This document shows, piece after piece, positions 22,901-33,385 of a stretch of 64,000 bases of DNA (position 1 is the stretch's first letter; every line of letters begins with the position of its first letter). A program made the position numbers and the translations under genes. The DNA lies in NCBI GenBank assembly GCA_014218235.1, contig CM024755.1, positions 42,303,848 to 42,367,847 on the forward strand. The letters are read 5' to 3'. Under the pieces are notes generated by a model that saw nothing but the letters and a program-made list of their open reading frames with translations, ran no database searches and was not told the origin of the DNA. This DNA is from Colocasia esculenta (taxonomy: Eukaryota > Streptophyta > Magnoliopsida > Alismatales > Araceae).

Positions 22901-24359
22901 ACACCATACCGATTTGACAGCCTTAGAGTCGTTGGGGGACATCCCCCAATGGAGGCCATGCCTTGCTCCCGGATTTTCTGGCTCTGCAACGCATGCAGGT
23001 CAGAGAAGTTGGCGTCCATATCGCTGGACGCCGGAGTTAGTGTTGGCGTCCATGTCTGGACGCTGACACCAGCTCAACGGCCTGGGCTTGACGCCAAGGT
23101 GGCCTTCGGCCAGAACCCTAATTATGCAGAAAACCATGCATACCAAGCTTATATACATGCAATATGTATATGGTATTATATCCATACTATCACCAGGCAA
23201 TACATACTTATTTATATTAATATAAACACATTGACGCTGATTGGCCCTTCGGCCAGAACTTAAAACATGCAGAAAACCATGCTTACTCTATATATATACA
23301 TACAACGTATAAGGTGTAACATGTACATTACCATACCAGGCAATCAATATCATTCATACCTAGGCATACACAAGCATACATAAATACACTAAGATAGATG
23401 TACGTAGATATCTACCTATGTGTACATGATGTTTTACATAAGTGTGACTCAACACCCGGCAAAGTAAATGACAAGAATTATGAGGGCTTCGCAAATCATT
23501 AGGAGGTGATATGAGTTAGGTTAACTAGGAATAATCTATTTGATAAAATAGTCCTTGCACACACACACTTGATCTAACATATATATAGTATACACACAGG
23601 GTGTAGCATACTTATGTACATTATGCTTGGAATAGATGGGTACCACATGCGCACGGTAATTAGATTAACTTACACAACTTTACCTAACATTGCTTAAGTA
23701 CTACATGCATAGGATTCCTAATATGTACTACACGCATAATTTAGCCAATTGGCTATTCTCACCTAAAATCATAAAAATACATGCATGTTATTCTTGAGGA
23801 GTATAGAATTTCAATATAAACCACTAATTATACCTACCATGCTTGAACTCTTTATGCATATGCAATGTACGTAGTACAATATTCAAATTAGCTAAACCAT
23901 GCAAATGAGCAACGCTTACAACTAACATACACATGCATACACAAATACACCAAGGTGTTATGCATGTAGAATTAGGTATACATTATCATACGAATAAGAT
24001 AACGTACATATACATATCTACTTCCTATATTCTCATACAAAATTCCATGAAATAGGTAGTATAGGATACTCTTCAATATTTAGATAGCACACGCATAGTA
24101 TTATTCAAGTATCCTAAGTCAGAGATTCTTGGTATTCATAATACACCTCTAATTAGCTAATTGTTCGCTTCCACATTAATCATCATATACACCTATGTAT
24201 ACATATATAGATATTCGCACATGCTCATGTTCAAAAGAAGGATAAAACTTATAGTAGGCACAATGAACTACGCATGCTAAGCACACAACAACCGAACACC
24301 CAACACACCATTCATATACATACAGATATATAAAGAGAGTAAAAATCCGGGGTCTTACA
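19949..24359 (-). repeat. Solo LTR of Tekay-1-related family (4.4 kb)
   Basis: It starts TGTAACGACCCTC, ends GGTCTTACA, and is flanked by a perfect 5-bp duplication CCATG (19944-19948 and 24360-24364). Its start matches the LTR starts at 63734 (best), 47622 and 48471, including ACCGGTACGATTATACCA and CAGTGGGACAT. No internal retroelement sequence is present, so it formed by LTR-LTR recombination. It includes palindromic GGCGTCCA/TGGACGCC motifs at 23011-23060 and a long AT-rich tract at 23270-24350. The 169-codon frame at 22557-23066 looks like an LTR shadow. Confidence 0.92.
23011..23066. promoter_or_regulatory. GGCGTCCA/TGGACGCC inverted repeats in solo LTR
   Basis: Two inverted repeats, GGCGTCCA...TGGACGCC at 23011-23032 and GGCGTCCAtgtcTGGACGC starting at 23045, lie 34 bp apart. 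Related ones occur near 22383 and in the other LTRs of the family (51441-51510, 53610-53700). They have a CG in each arm, like the other palindromes in this window. Confidence 0.55.
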
Positions 24360-24789
24360 CCATGCCTAATATATGGTCTCTGGGATAATAGATGGATGAG
24401 GGACTACAGGTACACGGTAATTGTGGCCAGATAGGTCCAATGGATTTGATCACTCGTATCGTCTGGGGATTATGGCATAGTGGCCTTGTATGTTCATAAT
24501 CGATGAGTTGAGTGAATTACTATGGAGATAATAATTCACTAAGTCAGAAGGAGTTCTAACGAGTACAACTCACGGCCAGCTCGATATTGGGCCTAGAGGG
24601 TCACATACAAAAGGTGGATAACGCGATGAATAGAGGATTGGATAAAAGTTATCCAATAAGCCTTATTTAACCCATTATGGACCTATTGGGTAAGACCCAA
24701 TAAGCCTTGATAAGGATCCATTAAGGGAGCATACCAGGATTATGCCACCTCACCTCTTCTGGAAGGAGGACACCTCATCATCATTAACC

Positions 24790-25117
24790 ATCATTACATG
24801 ATGAGGTGTCCCTGCGAGGTGTCACTTGTCATGATTACATGACAAGGTGTCCTTGCAAGGTGTCCCTCTTGTCATCATGACATGGTGAGGTGTCCCTGCG
24901 AGGTGTCCCTTGTCATGATTACATGATGACGTGTCCTTGCAAGGTGTCCCTCTCGTCATCATGACTTGGCGAGGTGTCCCTGCGAGGTATCCCTTGTCAT
25001 GATTACATGACGATGTGTCCTTGCAAGGTGTCCCTCTTGTCATCATGACATGGTGAGGTGTCTCTGTGAGGTGTCCCTTGTCATCATGACATGATGAGGT
25101 GTCCCTGATGAGGTGTC
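24790..25117 (+). repeat. Copia-1 LTR minisatellite, 5' LTR
   Basis: An array of GAGGTGTCCCTGCGAGGTGTCC-like units alternates with CATGATTACATGA and TCATCATGACATG segments, with a higher-order unit of about 120 bp. It contains perfect CCTTGCAAGG palindromes. It ends ~10 bp before the TATA box. Minus-strand frames through it (repeating TRGTPCKDT) are repeat by-products. Confidence 0.85.
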
Positions 25118-25126
25118 CTTTAGGCT

Positions 25127-25138
25127 CTCTATAAATAG
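25127..25138 (+). promoter_or_regulatory. TATA box of Copia-1 5' LTR
   Basis: CTCTATAAATAG, a strong plant TATA consensus, conserved in the 3' LTR at about 32277. Transcription should start ~30 bp downstream, near 25165. Confidence 0.8.
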
Positions 25139-25597
25139 AAGGGGTTCTCTTTGAAGTTTATGGGCTAGAGCTTGAGAAGAGAAACCACCTACTTAATCCC
25201 CCCTTCCCGTCTCACCCTCCTGTGCTCTCCCTAGGCAAGAGGAGAACTTGGAGGGCTGAGCCCTCTTGTTGTTCCTGCTACATACTGCTGTTGGCCGCTG
25301 TGTGGCGTTGCACGACTAGGAGGAGTGGCACCACCGGTGTAGGAGGGGTCATCGTCATCTCCGATCATCCACTGTGTGGATACCGCTAGAGGGAGTCTCG
25401 CGAGAGCTCCTTCAAACAAGGAGTAGTTTTGCGCTTCAGGGGATATACGATATCCCCTAGGTGAGATTGTCTAACGCCTTATTTGTATGTATGTTTACAT
25501 GCACCGTACATCATAGCCCGATCAAGTACATTGATGGAAATCATTTTTTTGTTTTACTTCCGCTGTGCATGTGATGCCTCAAGTCGATTTCCAATAG

Positions 25598-25610
25598 TGG
25601 TATCAGAGCC
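25598..25610 (+). other. Primer-binding site of Copia-1
   Basis: TGGTATCAGAGCC, complementary to the 3' end of initiator tRNA-Met, one base after the 5' LTR end. It is followed at once by AAG|GTTAGG, a possible 5' splice site. Confidence 0.9.
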
Positions 25611-25613
25611 AAG

Positions 25614-26872
25614 GTTAGGCTATGATGTTCGAGTTTTGATATTTTGATCAATTCAGATCGATTAAGAGTAATCCATGTATTAGATGAAGAGTTAATCTAA
25701 TAGTTTTATTAGTTAAAGTGTTAATTAAATTCTAGTAGCTTATATATATCCATGTGATGTGTATATTGTGGGCGGATGATCATGGACCTATGTATGGATG
25801 GTGATTCATTGGGGTCTGCGAGCCCCCTTCTCTTTCTCATTAAAATCGTTGTGTATTTCTACCTCTCCCAATGGTGTAATTCCCCTTGATATGATCAAGG
25901 TTTCTTAATTGATTAAATGTACATTTATGGGCCTGCGTGTCTATAGTCTTTTGTAATTGTTGTAATTATTTGAAATCACTCTCGGAGGCACGGCAGAAGC
26001 GTGGAATCACCGACGGAGCTAATGACGAAGAGGAGGATGAACACCGTGCATGGGATGCCTAGGGAACGCATCCCATAGGGCTTAGTGATCAAGTCATTTG
26101 GCTCAGGCTTGATCACACTAGAATTTGGTCCATGATCATCTGGTGTGGTTATTTATATATATGATTTATATTCATTTCCACACCTACTAGGTACATATTT
26201 GCATGCGATGTAAGTATATGCTAAATATATGCGTGGGATGTGTATTATTTAGCTATGAGACCACTCAAATAAAATAAAAACCCCTTTGCTTTTAATATAT
26301 TAAGTCGGCAAGCATGTAGCAATAAGATTGACTCACGTGGCCTTCCATCATTATAGGGAAGACGTCTTTTCTTGATATAGAGTGGGTTGGCAGAGTCACT
26401 CCGGGCTCGCCTATATTGGAATTTGATATCTGGCCTATGACATGGAGATGTTACCGGTGACTTGAGGACAGGGTATGTTTGGCCGAGTCCCTCGGGAACA
26501 TATCACTGAATCAAACTCATCTAGTAATGATGGTGTTGACTTAACCAAATATCATGGCTGGCGGAGTCCCTTTGGGCCATGGTAATTTGGAGGCCAAATT
26601 ATGACGGGAATCAAAAGTTGTGATTGACAGGAGTTGCCTACCATTTGGGCTTGGTATGATTGGTCGAGTCCCTCGAGGTCATGCCAAGATGCCAAATTAG
26701 ATCCCGATCCCCACTAGGAGTTTTCCGAAAACTTCCAATTCACATGCTAGAAGGTGTCATGTGTCTTGCGAGAAAATAGTGGGATAAATTTGAGATAAAA
26801 ATCCTTGTCTTAATTTTCTACAAATCCAAAAGTCTGCATGTTGTTTATTTTTGCTACATCTTTATTTTTCAG
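25614..26872 (+). other. Copia-1 leader with hairpin array, possible intron
   Basis: The 1.26 kb between PBS and gag has no gene. It starts with AAG|GTTAGG and ends with a pyrimidine-rich TTTATTTTTCAG four bases before the gag ATG, so it could be a leader intron. That is inference. Positions 26384-26697 hold four related hairpins, annotated separately. The rest is AT-rich with no recognisable feature. Confidence 0.5.
26384..26697 (+). repeat. Four constant-loop, variable-stem hairpins
   Basis: Four modules share an apical TTGG-N-CGAG-TCC-CTCG type hairpin on different lower stems. Module 1 is at ~26386-26418 (GAG/CTC apex; GGGT/GCTC; ATAG/CTAT). Module 2 is at ~26474-26503 (CCGAG/CTCGG on TATGTT/AACATA). 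Module 3 is at ~26546-26589 (CGGAG/CTTTG on CATGGC/GCCATG, then CCAAAT/ATTTGG). Module 4 is at ~26643-26697 (CGAG/CTCG on TTGGTATGA/TCATGCCAA, then ATTTGG/CCAAAT). Spacing is 70-95 bp. Confidence 0.72.
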
Positions 26873-26876
26873 AAAA

Positions 26877-27715
26877 ATGTCGCTTGCAAACCCACTCCGT
26901 AGCATATTAGATGTCAATCGTCTCACTGGTCCTAACTACACTAATTGGCTTCGGATCCTGAGAATTATTCTTATGGCAGAGAAAATTACGTATGTCCTCG
27001 ATGAGATCGTGGCCGAGCCAGTGGAAGGGACTAGTGAGGAAGGTATGTCTCACTATAAGAAGTATAAGGAAGACTCGGTTCTTCCTCAATGTTATATGTT
27101 AGCCTCTATGACTCCCGAGCTGCAAAGACAACATGAAAAGATGGATGCTCAATCCATCATGTTGCATCTTCGCACCTTGTTTGAGGAGCAAGGACGGACT
27201 CAAAGATACGAGATATCAAAGAGTCTGTTCAGGATGAGGATGACAGAAGGGGCATCGGTTTAGAACCATGTCTTGAAGATGATTGAGTGGATCGAGAAGC
27301 TCACAGGTCTAGGACTTTTCCTCAAGGATGACCTGTGTGTGGATCTAATACTTCAATCCCTTCCAGATTCCTTTTCACAGTTCATTATGAATTTCAATAT
27401 GAACAGATAGTGGCAACCCTGCCTGAGCTCCTTAATGTTGAGGGAAGCTGAGGGTTCCATTAAGAAGGAGAAGCCAGTTCTCCACGTTGATGAGATCAAC
27501 AAGAAGAGGAAGGCACGGAAGACCCTTAAGAAGGGCAAAAGCAAAGGCAATAAAGCGGACAAGGCAAAGGTTTCCAAGAAAGACCCAGCCAAGAATAAAG
27601 GAAAGTGCTTCCACTGTGGCAAGGATGGGCATTGGAAGAGGAACTGCAAGGAATATCTTGCAGAAAAGGCAAAGCAGAAGCTTGGAGAAGCTTCAGGTAT
27701 ATTCATGATTGATCT
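26877..27715 (+). pseudogene. Copia-1 gag, broken
   Basis: Copia Gag, the capsid and RNA-binding protein. The chosen ATG (26877) begins MSLANPLRSILDVNRLTG, a standard start for this group, followed by the WL...AEKITYVLDE stretch of the UBN2-type domain. The frame hits TAG at 27261-27263 (after MTEGASV). It resumes with NHVLKMIEWIEKL, then shifts near 27408 before [13 protein letters not shown] (27435). A Lys-rich linker and a CCHC knuckle, [14 protein letters not shown], follow at ~27607-27648. It lies directly after the hairpin leader and reads into protease. One stop plus one shift make it non-functional. Confidence 0.88.
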
Positions 27716-28025
27716 CCATTTGTCAGAAAATTATGATAATGCATGGGTATTAGATACCGCATGTGCGTCTCATATTTGCAATTCGTTGCAGGTTCTGAAA
27801 AAGTGTAGGAGACTGTCAAAGGGTGAGGTTGACTTAAGAATGGGGAATGGCGCAAAAGTTGTTGTTGTTGTTGTCGGCGAAGTCAACCTACTACTACCTC
27901 GTGGAGCTACACTTGTGTTGGATAAATGTTACTTTGTTTCCTCTATCATCAAAAACATCATTTCCATTTCATGTTTGACTAAAAATGGATATAAGTTTTT
28001 TTTGACAACAATGGTTGTTCACTGA
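27716..28025 (+). pseudogene. Copia-1 protease, broken
   Basis: Retroviral-type aspartic protease that would cut the Gag-Pol polyprotein. The active-site region reads [15 protein letters not shown]. The usual D-(T/S)-G triad is D-T-A here, so even the catalytic triad is changed. The frame continues through the (V/L)[12 protein letters not shown] segment and the [13 protein letters not shown] segment. It ends at a TGA near 28023 because of a length change in a run of T at ~27995-28003. The next frame carries the continuation. Other copia families place protease here, between gag and integrase. Confidence 0.82.
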
Positions 28026-28783
28026 TTTTGGATGATGAGATCATTAGTAAAGGAACATTGTTCAATGGTTTGTTTACATTAGATGTTGCTTCACATGTCA
28101 TGAATGTTAGTACGTCTAAAAGAAAGAGAGATGAGGTGAACGAGGCTTACCTATGGCATTGTAGGCTAGGTCATATCCATGAGGGTAGAATTCAAAGGTT
28201 GTTAAAGGATGGATATTTAGACCCTTTGATTATGAATCATATGCAACCTGTGAATCTTGCCTTCAAGGAAAGTTGACCAACTCTTCATTTAGTGGAACTG
28301 GAGAGAGAGCTTCTGAGTTACTAGAACTCATACATACTGATGTATGTGGACCTATGTCCATACAAGCCAGAGGAGGATATTCTTACTTCATTACATTCAC
28401 TGATGACTTCTCAAGGTATGGACATGTGTACTTAATGAAGTACAAGTATGAGGCTTTTGAAAAATTTAAAGAATATAAGAATGAAGTAGAAAATCAGACT
28501 GGAAAGAGTATTAAGATTCTTCGTTCAGATCGAGGAGGAGAGTACTTGAGTACAAAGTTCACCCAATTTCTAAAGGACCATGGGATTCTATCCCAATGGA
28601 CTCCTCCTCATACACCTCAGCTTAATGGTGTATCGGAAAGGAGGAATCGCACACTGTTGGATATGGTGCGATCCATGATGAGTTTTGCCAACCTACCCAT
28701 GTCATTCTGGGGATATGCCCTACAAACCGTAGCTTACCTTCTGAACAGAGTTCCAACTAAGACGGTAGTGTCCTCCATATGAA
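28026..28783 (+). pseudogene. Copia-1 integrase, broken
   Basis: The enzyme that would join element DNA to the genome. The pre-integrase zinc-binding region (LWHCRLGHIHEGRIQRL, 28152-28210) ends at a shift near 28245-28275, where the second zinc-binding Cys pair would fall. The DDE core follows in frame at 28273-28782: IHTDVCGPM (first Asp), SDRGGEYLSTKF (second Asp), VSERRNRTLLDM (Glu). All three catalytic residues are retained. The frame breaks again at ~28780 (SSI then stop), just after LLNRVPTKTV. Placement before RT confirms copia order. Confidence 0.88.
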
Positions 28784-29300
28784 ATATGGAAGGTAAATCC
28801 CGATCTTAAAGATATTATGATTTGGGGCTGCCCTACCCACGTTAAGAGACACAATCCTGATAAATGGAATCAAGGTCAGAACAGTGCATATTTGTGGGAT
28901 ACCCCAAGGAAACTTGTGGGTATTATTCTATCACCCCGAGGACCAAAAGGTCTTTGTTGCCAAGAGAGCAGTGTTTCTTGAGAAGGAACACATTCTTGGT
29001 GGAAACAGTGGGAGTGTGATAGAATTGAGTGAGGTTGGGGAACCTAGCTCAAGCACCATTCTGCAAGAAGAGTCTGTTCAGGTACCTATCACACAAATTC
29101 CAAATTTGCGTAGGTCAAGTAGAGTTCCTATCCCTCCTGAAAGATATGTGGGATATATCAAGGGACAAGACTCCGAAGATATTGATCCTCAAACCTACGA
29201 GGAGGCTATTATGAGCATAAACTCCAGGAAATGGCAAGAGGCCATGAATTCTAAGATGGATTCCATGTACTCCAACTAGGTTTGGAACCTAGTTGATGCA
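28784..29300 (+). pseudogene. Copia-1 integrase C-terminus and linker, broken
   Basis: At least two further shifts occur between 28784 and 28900, where the segments IMIWGCPTHVKRHNPDKW and VFVAKRAVFLEKEH can be read in different frames. The 28884-29279 frame then reads through a linker with the RRSSRVPIPPERYVGY motif usual before copia RT, and ends at TAG 29277-29279 within SMYSN-stop-VWNLVD. Nothing unusual in content. Confidence 0.8.
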
Positions 29301-30275
29301 CCTGAGGGTATTGTACCCATTGGGTGCAAATGGATCTTCAAGAAGAAGATTGGAGTAGATGGAAAGGTAGAGACCTTTAAGGCAAGACTTGTGGCAAAAG
29401 GATATCGTCAAAGGCAAGGTATTGACTATGATGAAACTTTTTCACTCGTCGCCATGCTAAAATCTATCAGAATTTTATTGGCCATTGCAGCATACCATGA
29501 CTATGAGATCTGGCAGATGGATGTAAAAACCGCATTCCTCAATGGCAACCTCGAGGAAGAGGTGTATATGATACAGCCTGATGGATTCATTTTCGAGAAA
29601 AGTCCAGATAAGGTGTGCAAGTTGCTTAAGTCTATTTATGGACTAAAGCAAGCTTCCCGAAGTTGGAACATAAGGTTTGATGAGGTAATCAGATCTTATG
29701 ACTTCGTTAAGAACGAAGATGAGCCTTGTGTATATAGGAAGGTAAGTGGGAGTGTTATCATTTTCTTGGTGTTGTATGTGGATGACATTCTCATCATTGG
29801 AAATGATATTGGAATGCTATCCACAGTTAAGACTTGGTTATCAAAGAACTTCTCCATGAAGGACTTAGGAGAAGCATCCTACATTTTAGGGATTCGAATC
29901 TATAAAGATAGATCTAAGAGGATGCTTGGCTTGTCCCAGTCCATGTACATAGACACCATAGTCAAAAGATTTGGCATGGAAAATTCCAAAAGAGGTCTCA
30001 TACCACTGAGACATGGAATTTTTCTTTCTAAGAGTATGTCTCCAAAGACTCTAGAAGAAAGGGCATACATGGATAGAATACCCTATGCGTCTGCTATAGG
30101 ATCTATCATGTATGCAATGTTATGTACTAGACCTGATATTACGCATGCTCTAAGTGTTACGAGCAGATATCAGGTAGATCTAGGTTTGGAACACTGGAAG
30201 GCAGTAAAGTGTATCCTTAAGTACTTAAGAAGGACTAAGGATCTTTTACTAGTATATGGAGGAGGTAGCCTCTAG
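29280..30275 (+). pseudogene. Copia-1 reverse transcriptase, nearly intact core
   Basis: Copia RT, which copies element RNA to DNA. From 29280 the frame reads VWNLVDAPEGIVPIGCKWIF, KARLVAKGYRQRQGIDYDETF, then WQMDVKTAFLNG (first catalytic Asp) and LYVDDILIIG (catalytic YVDD box, ~29775-29795). The core is open to 30275, where a TAG replaces a sense codon after LLLVYGGGSL. Length and motif order match plant copia RT. Substitutions such as SLVAML for the usual SPVAML are visible. It is unlikely to be translated because upstream frames are broken. Confidence 0.9.
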
Positions 30276-30752
30276 GTTGAAGGCTACACAGACTCAAGTT
30301 TCCAGTCTGATATCGATGATAGTAAGTCTAACTCAGGGTATGTTTTTACCCTGAATGGAGCAGCAGTAAGCTGGAAGAGTTCCAAGCAAGAGACTACTAC
30401 TGACTCGACTACCGAGGCGGAGTATATTGCTGCTTTAGAAGCAGCAAAAGAAGTTGTCTGGATGAAGAAGTTCATCACAGATTTAGGAGTGGTGTTTGGC
30501 CATGAAGAGCCAATTTCTTTGTTATGCGACAACAATGGGGCGATTGCTCAAGCAAAAGAACCTAGGTCCCATCAGAAGTCTAAGCATGTTCTAAGGAGGT
30601 TCCACTTGATCAGAGAGATTGTGGCCCGTGGCGATGTAGCAGTAAAAAGAATTTCATCCGATGGTAACATTGCAGATTCACTGACAAAGCCACTTACTCA
30701 AATTGTTTTTGAGCGACACTGGTCTGATGGGAATCAGACATGTAGGTGATTG
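30276..30752 (+). pseudogene. Copia-1 RNase H
   Basis: Copia RNase H, which removes the RNA template during reverse transcription. It continues the RT frame after the [15 protein letters not shown] (Asp), [13 protein letters not shown] (Glu) and [12 protein letters not shown] (Asp) give the catalytic acidic residues, followed by [13 protein letters not shown] and the [10 protein letters not shown] end motif. The frame closes shortly after ~30749, 22 bp before the PPT region and 3' LTR. Apart from the upstream stop it looks intact. Confidence 0.88.
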
Positions 30753-30756
30753 GTTT

Positions 30757-30773
30757 TAGGTCAAGTGGGAGAT
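30757..30773 (+). other. Polypurine tract of Copia-1
   Basis: AGGTCAAGTGGGAGAT lies directly before the 3' LTR start TGCTAG at 30774. AAGTGGGAGA is the common plant copia PPT form. Confidence 0.75.
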
Positions 30774-32745
30774 TGCTAGTTATAGGTGCCCTGCAAGCCA
30801 ATTCACGTGAGTGATGGCACTTGTAATTATGTACAATATCTTTTGGTAATATTATAATGGTATTTTCTCACTATATATTCCATGCATATGTATACTGTGA
30901 TGTCCACGGGTCTGTGCAATGAGAATTGGATCATGATGAGATCATGATAATGAGGCCAATCCTCTTTAAACACAGATCCTAAATATTCCTAGTCATAGGT
31001 TACTCAAGAAGGACATTGAGATGACCGGAAAGACCGGTGTGCCATATACCTGTCCATATGATTGAAGCAGCTGGTCTCATAGCTACTTGTGTGGAGACAC
31101 TAGGGATATGGTGCAGGTGCTTATTGGAGAATAAGTTCACTGAATGATCCATTCTCAGAATGCTATATGGTTAATGATACCTGAATGTCAGATAGAGATT
31201 CCGTAGTCTCAGTTGTGTAACTGGTCCTTAGACTTGAGACACCAAAGATGTCTTGTTTGAGTACTCCATTCTTTGATACTGGATTTATAGGTCTGGATGT
31301 TCCAAGTCTAGTATAGCCAGTCATTGGAAATGGTAGCCAATCTTACGAAGGCAATTATGTGTCAATAAAGGATCATCCCTCTCGGTATCATGAGAGGAAT
31401 ATCCCATATTGTCTTACTTAGGCAAATCCCTGGCCAGGGTCAATTGGATTTAGTGAGAAGGAGTTCTCCGGGAGAATCCGATAAGAGTTTGACTTTAACA
31501 GATTTCATATAGACTTGACAACACCATGCCTAATATATGGTCTCTGGGATAATAGTTGGATGAGGGACTACAGGTACACAGTAACTGTGGGCAGATAGGT
31601 CCAATGAATTTGATCACTCGTATCATCTGGGGATTATGGCATAGTGGCCTAGTATGTTCATAATCGATGAGTTGAGTGAATTATTATGGAGATAATAATT
31701 CACTAAGTCAGAAGGAGTTCTAATGAGTACAACTCACGGCCAGCTCGATATTGGGCCTAGAGGGTCACACACAAAAGGTAGATAACACGATGAATAGAGG
31801 ATTGGATAAAACTTATCCAATAAGCCTTATTTAACCCATTATGGACCTATTGGGTAAGACCAATAAGCCTTGATAAGGATCCATTAAGGGAGCATACCAG
31901 GATCATGCCACCTCACCCCTTCTGGAAGGAGGACACCTCATCATCATTAACCATCATTACATGATGAGGTGTCCCTGCGAGGTGTCCCTTGTCATGATTA
32001 CATGACGAGGTGTCCTTGCAAGGTGTCCCTGTTGTCATCATGACATGGTGAGGTGTCCCTACGAGGTGTCCCTTGTCATGATTACATGATGTGGTGTCCT
32101 TGCAAGGTGTCCCTCTTGTCATCATGACTTGCTGAGGTGTCCCTGCAAGGTGTCCCTTGTCATGATTACATGACGAGGTGTCCTTGCAAGGTGTCCCTCT
32201 TGTCATCATGACATGGTGAGGTGTCCCTTGTCATTATGACATGATGAGGTGTCCCTGATGAGGTGCCCTTTAGGCTCTCTATAAATAGAAGGGGTTCTCT
32301 TTGAAGTTATGGGCTAGAGCTTGAGAAGAGAAACCACCTACTTCATCCCCCTTTCCCGTCTTACCCTCCTATGCTCTCCCTAGGCAAGAGGAGAACTTGG
32401 AGGGCCGACCCCTCTTGTTGTTGCTGCTACATGCTGTTGTTGGCCGTTGTGTGGCGTTGCACGACTAGGAGGAGTGGCACCACCAGTGTAGGAGGGGTCA
32501 TCGTCATCGCCGATCATCCACTGTGTGGATACCGCTAGAGGGAGTCTCGCGAGAGCTCCTTCAAACAAGGACTAGTTCTGCACTTCAGGGGATATACGAT
32601 CTCCCCTAGGTGAGATTGTCTCACGCCTTATTTGTATGTACGTTTACATGCACCGTACATCATAGCCCGATCAAGTACATAGATGGAAATCAATTTTTTG
32701 TTTTACTTCCGCTGTGCATGTGATGCCTCAAGTCGATTTCCAACA
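30774..32745 (+). repeat. Copia-1 3' LTR
   Basis: A 1,972-bp copy of the 5' LTR. The solo-LTR target site is empty here (GACAACACCATGCCTAAT near 31520), confirming the later insertion in the 5' copy. The minisatellite is at ~31955-32268, with one segment fewer in its 3' part. The TATA box is at ~32277. It is flanked by ATAAC. Confidence 0.92.
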
Positions 32746-32750
32746 ATAAC

Positions 32751-32821
32751 TATACACACAAGCATCTAAACATTACACAACCAAACATCTAATAAGAGGG
32801 CAAAAATTCGAGGGCCTTCCA
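32751..32821 (-). repeat. Tekay-1 3' LTR, terminal segment
   Basis: Resumes CTATACACACAAGCATC after Copia-1 and ends AATTCGAGGGCCTTCCA, matching 53885-53955 of the 5' LTR, which ends CCTTACA. On the minus strand this is the LTR start, mutated from TGTAAGG to TGGAAGG. Confidence 0.88.
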
Positions 32822-32832
32822 CCCTCTCCCGC
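32822..32832 (-). other. Polypurine tract of Tekay-1
   Basis: The plus-strand CCCTCTCCCGC is GCGGGAGAGGG on the minus strand, abutting the 3' LTR. Confidence 0.8.
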
Positions 32833-33385
32833 TTAAAGAAACTTCGCCCTCGAAGTTAGATCGACGCTACTCAAACAATGGGGATACTTCTTCATCATAG
32901 CATCCTCAAGCTCCCAAGTAGCCTCCTCTCGCGAGAAGTTCCGCCATAGCACCTTCGTGGATGCAATACTCTTGTTCCGAAGATGCTGAACCTTCCGGTC
33001 AAGAATAGCTACTGGTTGCTCCACATATGACAGATCTCGCTGGATCTCCACTGGCTCATGACTATGAACATGAGAGGGATATCGGACATACATCCTGAGC
33101 ATGGATACGTGGAAAACAGGATGAACACTAGCTAGTGCCGGAGGTAAAGCTAGCTCATATGCCACGCTGCCCAAACGTCTAAGAATCTCATTCGGGCCAA
33201 TGAATCTAAGACTTAATTTGTTATGCCTGCCAAATCTGACAACACCTCAAGTAGGTGAAATCTTCAAAAAGACATGCTCGCCAACCTCAAAATCCAATCC
33301 TTCCTTCTGTTGTCGGCGTAACTCTTCTGCCTATCCTGCACCGCAACAAGCCTCTCCTGATAAGCTGAATCTTATCCAAAGTCTC
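32833..33385 (-). pseudogene. Tekay-1 integrase C-terminus with chromodomain-like tail
   Basis: The end of the gypsy polyprotein. On the minus strand 32833-33174 reads VAYELALPPALASVHPVFHVSML, the GPY/F-adjacent segment. A tail follows with LRNKSIASTKVLWRNFSREEATWELEDAM, the group-II chromodomain-like module of Tekay/Del chromoviruses, thought to steer integration to heterochromatin. Between 33175 and 33385 the frame is broken (readable pieces include the QERLVAVQDRQ and LGPNEILRRLG regions), with stops and shifts. It abuts the PPT and 3' LTR as expected. Confidence 0.85.

Larger units (their letters stand above)
19193..25596 (+). repeat. Copia-1 5' LTR, split by solo LTR
   Basis: LTR sequence is at 19193-19948 and 24365-25596, about 1.98 kb in all, matching the 1.97-kb 3' LTR. 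The 24790-25117 minisatellite lies just upstream of a TATA box (CTCTATAAATAG, 25127-25138). The terminal base pair before the PBS has changed from CA to TA. Confidence 0.9.
19193..32745 (+). mobile_element. Copia-1: Ty1/copia element with nested solo LTR
   Basis: LTRs at 19193-25596 (containing a solo LTR) and 30774-32745 both begin TGCTAGTTATAGG. The 3' copy ends CCAACA and the 5' copy CCAATA. The target duplication ATAAC is at 19188-19192 and 32746-32750. The PBS TGGTATCAGAGCC is at 25598-25610. The internal order gag, protease, integrase, RT, RNase H is the copia order. Several nonsense and frameshift lesions make it a pseudoelement. It lies in the Tekay-1 3' LTR, opposite in orientation to its host. 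Confidence 0.93.

Noticed and set aside
22557..23066. 169-codon plus-strand frame in the solo LTR
   Set aside because: It lies inside an LTR; the homologous LTR at 48471 has only short, shifted pieces of it. No motif is seen.
24822..25046. Repetitive frame MMTRGTPCKDT...
   Set aside because: It is a direct translation of the Copia-1 minisatellite, with no start context and on the antisense strand.
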